DNA of 64,000 nucleotides, from positions 62,001 to 126,000 of the forward strand of contig JANQRG010000042.1 of NCBI GenBank assembly GCA_028284665.1, read 5' to 3'. Positions within the stretch are counted from its first letter, which is position 1, and the number at the start of each line of letters is the position of its first letter. The notes under the pieces are model-generated. The model was not told the origin of the DNA. It worked only from the letters and a program-made list of their open reading frames with translations, and made no database searches. This DNA comes from Croceivirga sp. Lineage in GTDB: Bacteria; Bacteroidota; Bacteroidia; Flavobacteriales; Flavobacteriaceae. Of the stretch, positions 15,459-23,984 are shown piece by piece. A program made the translations under genes and the position numbers.

Positions 15459-16850
15459 TTACTGAAAAATAATCCTTTCTCTTGTTTTGTCTTCGTTTAT
15501 CAACATGATACTGGTCCTACCATAGCGCGAAATACCCCGAAAAACTTCTTTGGCTTCCTCGATATCTCCTACTTCCTTACCGTCAACCTCCAGAATTACC
15601 TTGTTTACCAAGTCATAATCCTTATAAAATTCGGGGACATCCGTAATTTTAACTCCTTTTTTTGTGCCAAATTTCTTCTGGTCCTCCTCCGAAAGATCTT
15701 TTACTTCAATCCCCATGACCGGAAGGGTTTCGGTCTGCCTTTTTTTCAACTCGACCGGAACCGTCATCTTTTTCCCATTTCGGTCTATCACCACTTCAAC
15801 TTGATCTCCTGGTCGTTTAGAAGAGAGGTATCCGGTAAGCTCGGAAAACTTGCTCACTTTTACAGTACCAATCTGCTTTATAATATCGCCCTCCTGGAGA
15901 CCTGCTGCGGCAGCTCCGGATTCTTCCGTCACACCGGCAACATAAACGCCATCAATTTCATCGAGCCCTTGCTCCTGAGCCTGTGGACTATTTTTATTGA
16001 GTGCTGATATCCCTAAAATTCCTTTCTGTACCCTTCCGTATTCCAGTAGATCATCTACAACTTTTTTGGCAATGTTACTAGGTACAGCAAAAGAATAGCC
16101 TACATAAGAGCCGGTTTGCGAAGTGATCGCAGTATTAATTCCGATGAGATCACCATTGGTATTTACTAAAGCACCACCACTATTACCGGGATTTACTGCA
16201 GCATCGGTCTGAATAAAGGACTGGTTTTTCCCTGGGGATATTGCACGGGCTTTAGCACTTACAATACCAGCAGTTACAGTGGAAGTAAGATTGAACGGAT
16301 TCCCTACGGCTAGTACCCATTCTCCAATCTTTGCATTATCCGAATCCCCGAAAGCCAGATACGGTAAGGGGCTTTCGACATCGATTTTTAGTAGTGCAAT
16401 ATCGGAAGAGGGATCTGCCCCGATCACTTCTGCCTCATAACTGCCATTATTGTTCAAGGTAACTTCCAAGGCCTGGGCTTTCGCAATTACGTGGTTATTG
16501 GTGACAATGTAGCCATCCGGCGAGATGATCACCCCGGAACCGGTCCCAATTTGAGGCCGTTGGCTGGCTTCTGAACCGTAAAAGAACTCTGCTATTGGGT
16601 TTCCGCGGCTTACACTCATGTTTTTTACGTGCACTACGGCATGTACTGTTTTTTCCGCTGCAATGGTAAAGTCTACCTCGTTTATTCCCGCACCTTTAGC
16701 GGAAGTAGGCAGGTTTGCAGTAATAAAGGGGGTTTGCTCCTGTTGGGCAACATAGGTTATGGTTTCTTTTTCAAAAAAATAGGTGTAGGCACCTAAGGTT
16801 ATTCCACCTGCTAAAAGTGCCACTAAAAAAAGCTGTGCTGTTCTTTTCAT
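15459..16850 (-). CDS. HtrA/DegP-family periplasmic serine protease
   Basis: Trypsin-like Do protease for envelope protein quality control, 463 residues from the Met at 16850 (MKRTAQLFLVALLAGG, a signal anchor or signal peptide). The catalytic triad is His120 (GYIVTNNHVIAK), Asp150 (DPSSDIALLKID) and Ser224 (AVNPGNSGGAL). A PDZ domain follows (GVYVAGVTEESGAAAAGLQEGDI type, about residues 300-380) and a second, weaker PDZ fills the C-terminus. The Met four codons upstream is also possible. It is divergent from dapF and ends with a strong terminator, so it is monocistronic. Confidence 0.95.
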   Translation of the reverse strand: MKRTAQLFLVALLAGGITLGAYTYFFEKETITYVAQQEQTPFITANLPTSAKGAGINEVDFTIAAEKTVHAVVHVKNMSVSRGNPIAEFFYGSEASQRPQIGTGSGVIISPDGYIVTNNHVIAKAQALEVTLNNNGSYEAEVIGADPSSDIALLKIDVESPLPYLAFGDSDNAKIGEWVLAVGNPFNLTSTVTAGIVSAKARAISPGKNQSFIQTDAAVNPGNSGGALVNTNGDLIGINTAITSQTGSYVGYSFAVPSNIAKKVVDDLLEYGRVQKGILGISALNKNSPQAQEQGLDEIDGVYVAGVTEESGAAAAGLQEGDIIKQIGTVKVSKFSELTGYLSSKRPGDQVEVVIDRNGKKMTVPVELKKRQTETLPVMGIEVKDLSEEDQKKFGTKKGVKITDVPEFYKDYDLVNKVILEVDGKEVGDIEEAKEVFRGISRYGRTSIMLINEDKTRERIIFQ

Positions 16851-16961
16851 TGTTACATGCATTAAAAGTTCATTTAGCGTAATTAAAATTAGCCATAAAT
16901 CGTGCCAATTTTAACAGTTTAACGCTGTTTTAACTGCTCATCTTCCCATGAGGGAATGTGC

Positions 16962-16969
16962 TATATTTG
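16962..16969 (+). promoter_or_regulatory. -7 box for dapF
   Basis: Perfect TAnnTTTG (TATATTTG). A start at the Met of 16956 would lie upstream of this box and is thus unlikely, so it decides between dapF start codons: the transcript should begin around 16974. Confidence 0.65.
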
Positions 16970-16982
16970 CGGGATGAATTCA

Positions 16983-17771
16983 ATGTCAGCTTTGCAATTC
17001 CATAAATACCAAGGTACTGGGAACGACTTTATTATGGTCGATGATAGAGCTAATTCCTTTCCAAAGGAGAATGTAGCACTCATAGCATCCCTGTGTGATA
17101 GAAGATTTGGTATAGGCGCTGATGGATTGATCCTGCTCCAAAATGACGATTTGTCAGATTTTAAGATGGTCTATTACAATGCCGATGGAAATGAGAGCAC
17201 AATGTGTGGAAACGGGGGAAGGTGTATTGTTGCTTTTGCCAGGGATCTTGGCATCATAGATAAAGGTGCTGTATTTACGGCGGTTGACGGGATACACGAA
17301 GCAAGGATCAAGGAGAATGAGGTACTTCTGAAAATGATGAATGTAAATTCCGTAAAGGATTTGGGAAAGTATATGTTCTTGAATACCGGCTCTCCGCATC
17401 ACGTTCAAATAGTATCCGGTGTGGAAGGGATGGATGTGAAACGAGAGGGGGCAAAAATCCGGTATGGGCTTTACGGGGAATCCGGTAGTAATATCAACTT
17501 TGTGCAACAAACAGCCCCGGATGAATTCTTAGTGCGGACCTATGAACGCGGGGTAGAGGACGAAACACTATCATGCGGTACCGGGGTAACAGCAGTAGCT
17601 TTAGCAATGCATAGAAAGCAGGTTACGTCTGCAACGACGATCCGAATAAAAGCTCGCGGAGGGGATCTAAAGGTACGGTTCAATGCGTTGGAGGAGGAAC
17701 GCTACTCTGAAATATGGTTGATTGGTGCGGCAAAGTTTGTTTACAAAGGGAATATACCATGCTGCGACTAA
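16983..17771 (+). CDS. dapF: Diaminopimelate epimerase
   Basis: Converts LL- to meso-diaminopimelate for lysine and peptidoglycan synthesis. The cofactor-free racemase Cys pair is visible: NGGRCIV (first Cys, after ADGNESTMCGNG) and ETLSCGTGVTAVALA (second). FHKYQGTGNDFIMVDD is the standard opening. From the Met at 16983 it has 262 residues, the normal length; the Met at 16974 is an alternative, and both lie just after the predicted transcription start. It heads an operon with a GNAT gene (13-base overlap) and mltG. Confidence 0.95.
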   Translation: MSALQFHKYQGTGNDFIMVDDRANSFPKENVALIASLCDRRFGIGADGLILLQNDDLSDFKMVYYNADGNESTMCGNGGRCIVAFARDLGIIDKGAVFTAVDGIHEARIKENEVLLKMMNVNSVKDLGKYMFLNTGSPHHVQIVSGVEGMDVKREGAKIRYGLYGESGSNINFVQQTAPDEFLVRTYERGVEDETLSCGTGVTAVALAMHRKQVTSATTIRIKARGGDLKVRFNALEEERYSEIWLIGAAKFVYKGNIPCCD

Positions 17772-18283
17772 AGGGAAAAAAATGTTATTTGCGTGCTCTG
17801 GAGTCCGAAGATCTGGAGTTTTTGTATGAATTGGAGAACAACACAGATATTTGGGAAATAAGTGGCACGATCGTACCGTATTCCAAGGGGGTATTGAAAA
17901 AGTATCTTTCCAACGCACATCGCGATATTTTTGAAGTAAAGCAACTACGTTTATGTATTTGTGGGGTAGATGGAGATCGAAAAGGCCTGGTTGATTTGTT
18001 CGACTTCGATCCCAAGAACAATAGGGCTGGAATGGGCATTGTAATAAGCAAACCAGATGATAGAAACAAGGGAATTGGTGCGGAGGCGGTTTCCCTGGTA
18101 ATGGAATACGCCTTTTCTATCTTAGGCCTGCATCAGATTTATGTTAACATCCTTGAGGAGAATTCCATAAGTCGTGGTCTTTTTGAAAAGTTAGGCTTTG
18201 AAAAAATCGGGACCAAAAAAGACTGGGTACGATGGGGAAACTCCTTTAAGAATGAAATTTTATATCAAAAAATACGACCTTGA
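17759..18283 (+). CDS. GNAT family acetyltransferase (RimJ-like)
   Basis: A 174-residue acetyltransferase of the Acetyltransf_3 (RimJ/RimL-like) group. The opening MLRLKGKKCYLRALESEDLEFLY and the acetyl-CoA loop RNKGIGAEAVSLVMEYAF, followed by NSISRGLFEKLGFEKIG, are typical. The ATG at 17759 overlaps the end of dapF by 13 bases; the upstream Met at 17714 lies deep in dapF and would add residues not found in the family. The next gene, mltG, begins inside its stop codon. The substrate is unknown; the position between two cell-wall genes is suggestive only. Confidence 0.9.
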   Translation: MLRLKGKKCYLRALESEDLEFLYELENNTDIWEISGTIVPYSKGVLKKYLSNAHRDIFEVKQLRLCICGVDGDRKGLVDLFDFDPKNNRAGMGIVISKPDDRNKGIGAEAVSLVMEYAFSILGLHQIYVNILEENSISRGLFEKLGFEKIGTKKDWVRWGNSFKNEILYQKIRP

Positions 18284-19326
18284 GTAATCTTAAAAAAGTA
18301 CTTTGGGCCACGGCCTTGCTAGGGTTAGTGGTTTGTGGATTTTTGGCATACCAAATTTATAAGGCCATCTTTCTTCCGAATACAAGTTTTGCTAATGAAG
18401 TGGCTTACGTTCTAATTCCCTCAAACGCCGACTTTGGAACCCTAAAGGAACGTGTTGAACCGTTGGTCAAGGAATGGAGCACTTTTGAAGCAGTAGCACA
18501 ACGCAAGGGATATACCAATACCATAAAAGGGGGGAAGTACGCCATCAAAAAAGGCATGAACAATAATGAAATAATAAACATGCTAAGAAGTGGAAACCTG
18601 CCTGTTAAAGTAGCTTTTAATAATCAGGACAATGTAGGGGCACTGGCCGAAAGAATATCCAACCAGGTTGAGGCAGACAGTGCAAGCCTGGTAAGAGCAA
18701 TGCAAGATTCTAATTTCTTGCGCCAAAATGGATTTGGCCCACCTCATGAAATCACCTTCTATTTGCCCAATACCTACGAGTTCTTTTGGAATACTTCCGC
18801 AGAACAATTCCGAGAGCGCATGTTGGCGGAGTATCATCGCTTTTGGAATGCGGAGCGTAAGGAAAAATGCGCTAAAATCGGATTAGATCCCCTGGAAGTA
18901 AGTACATTGGCGTCCATTGTCCAAAAGGAAACGGCAAAGGTAGACGAAAGGCCAAAAGTCGCAGGGGTTTATTTAAACCGATTAAGGAAGGGAATGCATT
19001 TACAAGCCGATCCAACAGTGATTTATGCCATAAAAAAAGAGACAGGTAATTTTGATACCATTATTAAAAGGGTACTGTATCGTGATCTGGAAAAAGATTC
19101 ACCCTACAATACGTATAAATACCCGGGCCTTCCTCCAGGTCCAATAGCAATGCCGGATATCTCTAGTATTGAAGCCGTACTTAATGCGGAAAAACACGAT
19201 TATCTATACTTTGTGGCAGACGTTTCCAACTTTGGTTACCACATGTTTGCAAAAAATCTCGCGCAACACAACCGAAATAAAGTACAATACATCCGATGGC
19301 TAAATCAGCGCCGTATTAACCGCTAA
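18280..19326 (+). CDS. mltG: Endolytic murein transglycosylase MltG
   Basis: A 348-residue inner-membrane YceG-family protein that cuts nascent glycan strands and so sets their length. One N-terminal transmembrane helix (about residues 7-28), a LysM-like region, then the catalytic domain with Glu217 in LASIVQKETAKVDERPKVAG, followed by YLNRLRKGMHLQADPTVIYA and LPPGPIAMPDISSIEAVLN. Translation begins at a TTG that overlaps the previous gene's stop (TTGA), the only reasonable start. It belongs to the dapF operon. Confidence 0.95.
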   Translation: MSNLKKVLWATALLGLVVCGFLAYQIYKAIFLPNTSFANEVAYVLIPSNADFGTLKERVEPLVKEWSTFEAVAQRKGYTNTIKGGKYAIKKGMNNNEIINMLRSGNLPVKVAFNNQDNVGALAERISNQVEADSASLVRAMQDSNFLRQNGFGPPHEITFYLPNTYEFFWNTSAEQFRERMLAEYHRFWNAERKEKCAKIGLDPLEVSTLASIVQKETAKVDERPKVAGVYLNRLRKGMHLQADPTVIYAIKKETGNFDTIIKRVLYRDLEKDSPYNTYKYPGLPPGPIAMPDISSIEAVLNAEKHDYLYFVADVSNFGYHMFAKNLAQHNRNKVQYIRWLNQRRINR

Positions 19327-19422
19327 GGTGGCTTAACGAGTTTTATTGCGATTTAACGGTATTTAATAGCTGTTTATGAAAAAGTTATGAGATTTATCAT
19401 TCCCAAATCAAAATTCCCCCTT

Positions 19423-19430
19423 TATATTTG
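19423..19430 (+). promoter_or_regulatory. -7 box for the lysozyme-like gene
   Basis: Perfect TAnnTTTG (TATATTTG) 35 bases before the ATG of the downstream gene, showing that this gene is transcribed separately from mltG. Confidence 0.6.
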
Positions 19431-19464
19431 CCGGCCAATTTAATCTGCTTGCAGATTTAAATAT

Positions 19465-20118
19465 ATGCTTATGAGAAGATGGATTGTTTTTTTAGGTCAT
19501 CTTACCATAATTACAATTTTGACCAGTTTCGCCTACAGGGGAGGAAAACCCGAAAGCTTTTTTGTTCCGCAAGAGCTAGCTGGAGAAAACGATGTTGTTG
19601 TTGGCGTTTGGTTGGATGACACCGATAAAGAGGGTTATTACTTTCATGATTCCTACACCGTATTTTTAGATGACGGATACCTGGGTTTTAAAGAAGCATT
19701 AGGGTTTAAAGAATCCCGGGGCGATTATCAGACAGTAAATACGCTTGGATACCTCGGAAAATATCAGTTTGGGCGGGGAACGCTGAAACTTATGGGTGTC
19801 TCAGATCCCGGGGCGTTTTTGCAGGATCCTGAGCTTCAGGAAACTATTTTTAAAATGAATGTTGCCCGGAATAAATGGATACTGCGAAGAGATATTAAGC
19901 GCTTTGTAGGAAAGAAGATAAATGGTGAGGTTATCACCGAATCCGGGATCATAGCAGCAGCCCATCTCGCAGGGGCCGGAAATGTCAAGAAGTACCTTCG
20001 TTCTTACGGACAGCAGGATTTTGCAGATGCCTATGGCAGTTCTGTAGCCTACTATATGAAAAGATTTAGAGGCTTTGATCTGTCCCAAATTAAGGCAGTA
20101 CACAACCCTAAAGTCTAA
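19465..20118 (+). CDS. Secreted lysozyme-like protein, putative peptidoglycan lytic enzyme
   Basis: 217 residues with a signal peptide (MRRWIVFLGHLTIITILTSFA; the Met at 19471 is an equally good start). The middle resembles the lysozyme/transglycosylase fold: EALGFKESRGDYQTVNTLGY followed by LGKYQFGRGTLKLMG, where the Glu of KESRGDY is the likely catalytic acid, and later GIIAAAHLAGAGNVKKYLRS, recalling the Ala-rich helix of SLT domains. It lies directly after mltG, which fits a role in cell-wall turnover. The exact family is not recognised, and activity is inferred. Confidence 0.75.
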   Translation: MLMRRWIVFLGHLTIITILTSFAYRGGKPESFFVPQELAGENDVVVGVWLDDTDKEGYYFHDSYTVFLDDGYLGFKEALGFKESRGDYQTVNTLGYLGKYQFGRGTLKLMGVSDPGAFLQDPELQETIFKMNVARNKWILRRDIKRFVGKKINGEVITESGIIAAAHLAGAGNVKKYLRSYGQQDFADAYGSSVAYYMKRFRGFDLSQIKAVHNPKV

Positions 20119-20153
20119 TTTGAACTTGTAATTCTCTCTTTGTTGCTGTTAGG

Positions 20154-20885
20154 TTAGGCCTGAATGATAAAGACCGTAGGTCTTTTTTGTAAGTCTATCG
20201 ATACTCTTTGCCACTCGTTAATAGTCTTTGTGGCGATACTTTCCGTAACAAGGGTGATATCCGAGGCGATACAAAGGCGTGTAGACGTTTTAAGTCTTTT
20301 TAGTAACTCCTGGAAAAGCTTATCGTTTCGGTAAGGGGTCTCAATAAAGATTTGCGCCTGTCCCGTTTCAAATGAAAGTTTTTCTAATGATTTTATAGCT
20401 TTCCCTCTTAGCCCATTCTCTATGGGTAAATATCCTGTAAAGGCAAAGTTTTGTCCATTCATACCACTGGCCATCATTGCCATAAGTATGGAAGAGGGGC
20501 CAACTATGGGGACTACCTGTATGTTTTTTTTATGGGCCAGTTGAACAATTTCAGCACCAGGATCCGCTATCCCCGGAGCACCAGCTTCTGATAGCAAAGC
20601 AATGTCCTGACCTTGAATGCAAGAATTTAAAAAAGTAGGGAGTTCCAGGGGGTCAGTATATTTGTTTAGCACGTTAAATTGAAGTTCAGGTTGGGGCTTT
20701 GCGGGGCTTATACGCTTGATGAACCTCCTGGCTGATTTTTCATTTTCAACGATATAATAATCTACATTTTCAATAATACGCTTGAGCGAAATAGGCAAAA
20801 CTTCCAGGGGGGCGTTATCTCCAAGCATAGTGGGAATTAAATAGAGTCTTCCCACCACCAAACTAGGTTTGCTACTTTCTTCCAC
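20154..20885 (-). CDS. RsmI-like SAM-dependent methyltransferase (tetrapyrrole methylase fold)
   Basis: A 243-residue protein of the TP_methylase fold, resembling RsmI (2'-O-methylation of C1402 in 16S rRNA) but shorter and distinct, a version common in Bacteroidota. Visible: LYLIPTMLGD (instead of the LYLVATPIGN of RsmI), LLSEAGAPGIADPGAEIVQL, VVPIVGPSSILMAMMASG and FIETPYRND. The conserved SEAG-PGIADPG stretch is the typical RsmI hallmark. Since the opening motif differs, the modified base is not certain. It lies 7 bases after the phosphatase gene and is transcribed with it and dnaA. Confidence 0.88.
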   Translation of the reverse strand: MEESSKPSLVVGRLYLIPTMLGDNAPLEVLPISLKRIIENVDYYIVENEKSARRFIKRISPAKPQPELQFNVLNKYTDPLELPTFLNSCIQGQDIALLSEAGAPGIADPGAEIVQLAHKKNIQVVPIVGPSSILMAMMASGMNGQNFAFTGYLPIENGLRGKAIKSLEKLSFETGQAQIFIETPYRNDKLFQELLKRLKTSTRLCIASDITLVTESIATKTINEWQRVSIDLQKRPTVFIIQA

Positions 20886-20892
20886 AGGCGTA

Positions 20893-21339
20893 TTATATCT
20901 TTTGCGCTATAGCCTCACAAGCCTTATCTATAAGATCAAAGACATATTCAAAACCATCTTTTCCTCCGTAATAAGGGTCTGGAACTTCAGTGATACCTAA
21001 GGAAACCTCCTCCAAAAGTAATTTTACTTTGCCTTTATCTTCCAGGGTCTGTGCTTGAGCAATAACATCCTCATAGTTACTATGATCCATAACGTAGATA
21101 TGATCAAAGTATTTGAAATCGGAAGGATCAAACTTTCTACATTTTTGATGGACTATATCAATTCCGTATTTCTTAGCCACCGCTATAGAGCGCCTATCGG
21201 GAGAATTTCCAACATGATAGCCGGCGGTTCCGGCCGAATCTACCTGTGTATATGCGGGGTCCACTTTGGATTGCAGTATTCCTTCGGCCAGAGGAGACCG
21301 GCATATGTTGCCCAAACACACCATAAGAATCCGGGTCAT
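20893..21339 (-). CDS. Low-molecular-weight protein tyrosine phosphatase
   Basis: A 148-residue cytosolic phosphatase with the P-loop CLGNICRS (Cys8-x5-Arg14) at the very N-terminus and the general acid Asp in VPDPYYGGKDGF near residue 119. Complete and of normal length. Bacterial members act on tyrosine kinases or on small phosphoesters; no tyrosine kinase or polysaccharide locus is adjacent. It sits between dnaA and the RsmI-like gene, 10 bases after the dnaA stop. Confidence 0.94.
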   Translation of the reverse strand: MTRILMVCLGNICRSPLAEGILQSKVDPAYTQVDSAGTAGYHVGNSPDRRSIAVAKKYGIDIVHQKCRKFDPSDFKYFDHIYVMDHSNYEDVIAQAQTLEDKGKVKLLLEEVSLGITEVPDPYYGGKDGFEYVFDLIDKACEAIAQKI

Positions 21340-21349
21340 TGTACTTGGC

Positions 21350-22774
21350 TTAGGAGAATTTTTTGTCCAGGTCTTCCTTGTATTTTCGGAATTGCTTATC
21401 GGTTTCAGCCAGATTTTCTACAGTTTTACAAGCGTGTAAAACAGTGGCGTGATCCCTTTTACCGATCTGGGAACCAATGCTTGCAAGTGAGGCTTTTGTA
21501 AATTTCTTTGCAAAAAACATGGCCAATTGACGCGCTTGGACGATATGTCGCTTTCGGGTCTTGGATTGCAATGTAGCTACATCCATTTCAAAGTAGTCTG
21601 AGACTACTTTTTGGATATAATCTATAGAAACCTCTTTCTTGGTGTTTTTAACGAACTTTTCTACAATTTGCTGGGCAAGTTCGAGAGTAACTTCTTTTCT
21701 GGTGAAAGAGGCCTGTGCAATAAGCGATATTATCGCGCCTTCCAACTCCCGAATGTTAGTTTTAATGTTTTTGGCAACGTGATCTACGATGTCATCCGGC
21801 ATTTCGACGCCATCCCGATACAGTTTGTTTTTAAGAATCGAGATACGGGTTTCATAATCAGGACTTTGCAACTCGGCAGACAACCCCCATTTAAACCTGG
21901 AAAGCAACCGCTGCTCAATGTCTTGCATATCTACCGGTGCTTTGTCAGAAGTAAGTACTACTTGCTTCCCGTTTTGATGTAGATGATTAAAAATGTGAAA
22001 AAAGACATCCTGAGTACCAGATTTTCCGGAAAGGAACTGAACATCATCGATAATCAAAACATCTATTAATTGGTAAAAATGAATAAAATCGTTTCTGGTA
22101 TTCTTTTTTACCGATTCAATGTATTGTTGGGTAAATTTTTCAGCGGCGATGTATAAAACGGTTTTCTCCGGATATTTGTCCTTTATTTCAACACCTATAG
22201 CATGTGCGAGATGGGTTTTGCCCAAACCAACACCACCAAAGACCATTAATGGATTAAAAGAAGTTCCGCCAGGCTTATTAGCAACAGCTAAACCAGCGGA
22301 TCTGGCCAAACGATTAGAATCACCTTCTAAAAAGTTCTCAAAATTATAGTTGGGATTAAGTTGTGATTCGATCTTTATATTGCGAATACCTGGAATTACA
22401 AAAGGATTCTTTAATTCCGGGTTCTTAGAGGTGATAGGGACATCCAATTCCTGAGGTGCCATAGCAGAACGATGGCTGCTCGGAATTTTCTCCGTGAAAG
22501 GCTCGTTGCTACCATACTTGTTTTCCATTTTTATAATGTAAATCAATTTGGCATGAGGCCCTAATTCTTTACGTAGGGCAACTTTTAATAATTTGACGTA
22601 ATGTTCTTCTAACCACTCGTAGAAGAACTTGCTGGGTACCTCAATACTTAGGGCATTATCGGCTAACCTCACCGGTTTTATGGGAAGGAACCATGTTTTG
22701 AATGCCTGCGGTTGGATGTTATCCTGGATAAAAGCCAAACAGTTTTTCCATACGGAAGATGCAGTAACATTCAT
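21350..22774 (-). CDS. dnaA: Chromosomal replication initiator protein DnaA
   Basis: 474 residues: N-terminal domain I (VWKNCLAFIQDNI, FKTWFLPIKP), linker, AAA+ domain with Walker A GGVGLGKTHLAH and Walker B LIIDDVQFLSG, and the C-terminal DNA-binding helix-turn-helix with SQIGKRDHATVLHACKTVE, the signature for recognising DnaA boxes. The 205-base region upstream shows no cluster of TTATCCACA-type boxes and no dnaN follows, so this is not obviously the origin. It is transcribed with the phosphatase and methylase genes. Confidence 0.97.
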   Translation of the reverse strand: MNVTASSVWKNCLAFIQDNIQPQAFKTWFLPIKPVRLADNALSIEVPSKFFYEWLEEHYVKLLKVALRKELGPHAKLIYIIKMENKYGSNEPFTEKIPSSHRSAMAPQELDVPITSKNPELKNPFVIPGIRNIKIESQLNPNYNFENFLEGDSNRLARSAGLAVANKPGGTSFNPLMVFGGVGLGKTHLAHAIGVEIKDKYPEKTVLYIAAEKFTQQYIESVKKNTRNDFIHFYQLIDVLIIDDVQFLSGKSGTQDVFFHIFNHLHQNGKQVVLTSDKAPVDMQDIEQRLLSRFKWGLSAELQSPDYETRISILKNKLYRDGVEMPDDIVDHVAKNIKTNIRELEGAIISLIAQASFTRKEVTLELAQQIVEKFVKNTKKEVSIDYIQKVVSDYFEMDVATLQSKTRKRHIVQARQLAMFFAKKFTKASLASIGSQIGKRDHATVLHACKTVENLAETDKQFRKYKEDLDKKFS

Positions 22775-22979
22775 GTTTAGATAGTTCCTTAGTGGTTGGT
22801 TAGTGAATTAAGTTTTACGATTAAAACTTTTGGGGGTATCCCAGTTGCTCAGAACGGGACAAATATGTGCACAAAAAACCTAAAAAAAAATTATTTATCA
22901 GTTGAAATTGTACTTTTTTTTTTGCATGTTTTGTCCTCAAAAACCAAGCCTATAAATATATCGTTTTTCAGGACATTAT

Positions 22980-23387
22980 ATGAATTTTAACAAAATTTCT
23001 TTTCGTGTAAGATATTCGGAGACAGATCAAATGGGTATTGTATATCACGGAAGATATGCGGAGTATCTGGAGGTTGGAAGAGTAGAATGGCTGCGGTCTC
23101 TGGGCATTTCCTATAAAAGCTTGGAAGCGGACGGTATTCTTCTTCCAGTAATTAGCTTACAAATCGAATACAAAAAATCTGCCAAGTACGATGACCTTTT
23201 AACCGTGGAAACCTACCTAAAGAAAAGGCCACAGGTTAAAATTCATTTTGACTACAAAATCTATAATGAAAGTAGGGAATTATTGGTATTGGCCAGTACC
23301 ACATTGGCGTTTATGAATAAGCATAACAGTAAGCCTGTAAAATGCCCGGAGCATATTCTTCAAAAATTAGACGGTTTTGAATTCTAA
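22980..23387 (+). CDS. Acyl-CoA thioesterase (YbgC/4HBT hotdog family)
   Basis: A 135-residue hotdog-fold thioesterase. The active-site stretch RYSETDQMGIVYHGRYAEYLEVGR has the expected Asp (TDQMGIV) and Tyr/His around it. YbgC-type enzymes hydrolyse short-chain acyl-CoAs or acyl-ACPs, and are often tied to the Tol-Pal system, but no tol genes are here. It is divergent from dnaA; its last 21 bases overlap the end of the convergent YigZ gene. Confidence 0.92.
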   Translation: MNFNKISFRVRYSETDQMGIVYHGRYAEYLEVGRVEWLRSLGISYKSLEADGILLPVISLQIEYKKSAKYDDLLTVETYLKKRPQVKIHFDYKIYNESRELLVLASTTLAFMNKHNSKPVKCPEHILQKLDGFEF

Positions 23388-23978
23388 ACGGAGGCCTGGA
23401 ATCGCTTTTAATGCGTTAATGGTTTGTTCTGCCCTGTGTTCCTCAAGCGTTATTTTCAAGGTGCAACGTAGGGCGGATATCCTGGAATTTAGAATGGCGT
23501 TGTTCTTTTTAAGAATTCGCATTACGGGTTCCATCTGCGGATAGTCAAATGTTATACTTATGTCCACCAAGGTGTACGCTTCGATGATAGCACTGCCTTC
23601 GAGAACTTGTTTTGCAGTGGTTCTGTAGGCACTGATAAGTCCTGAAGCACCAAGTTTTGTTCCCCCAAAAATACGCACTACAGCTACCAGTACGTTGGTA
23701 AGGCCAAAAGATTGGATCTGTCCATAAATGGGCATTCCCGCTGTATTTTTTGGCTCACCATCATCATAAGCCCTGTACTTTTGCTCTTTTAATCCCAATC
23801 GCCAGGCATAACAAATATGATTGGCATTTGGGTGTTTTTTTCGCAATTCGGTGAGTAGCGGTTTACTATCCGATTCACTTGTAAGCGGGAAAGCGTATCC
23901 AAAAAATTTACTCTTTCGTTCTTTTAGGAGTATTTCCCTGGCTGGGCGTTCAAGAGTTTTATACTGATGAGAATGCAC
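23367..23978 (-). CDS. YigZ/IMPACT family protein
   Basis: A 203-residue protein of the UPF0029 (IMPACT) family. The N-terminal family stretch FFGYAFPLTSESDSKPLL, AYDDGEPKNTAGMPI and VRIFGGTKLGASGLISAYR are clear; a DUF1949-like ferredoxin-fold domain fills the C-terminus. The biochemical role is not settled (a regulator of translation is suggested for eukaryotic IMPACT). Last gene of the ribD operon, 6 bases after the DMT transporter gene, and its end overlaps the convergent thioesterase gene by 21 bases. Confidence 0.9.
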   Translation of the reverse strand: MHSHQYKTLERPAREILLKERKSKFFGYAFPLTSESDSKPLLTELRKKHPNANHICYAWRLGLKEQKYRAYDDGEPKNTAGMPIYGQIQSFGLTNVLVAVVRIFGGTKLGASGLISAYRTTAKQVLEGSAIIEAYTLVDISITFDYPQMEPVMRILKKNNAILNSRISALRCTLKITLEEHRAEQTINALKAIPGLRLEFKTV

Positions 23979-23984
23979 AATTGA

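Noticed and set aside
22775-22979. Replication origin next to dnaA
   Set aside because: No cluster of DnaA boxes and no dnaN/recF neighbours; the AT-rich sequence alone is not enough.
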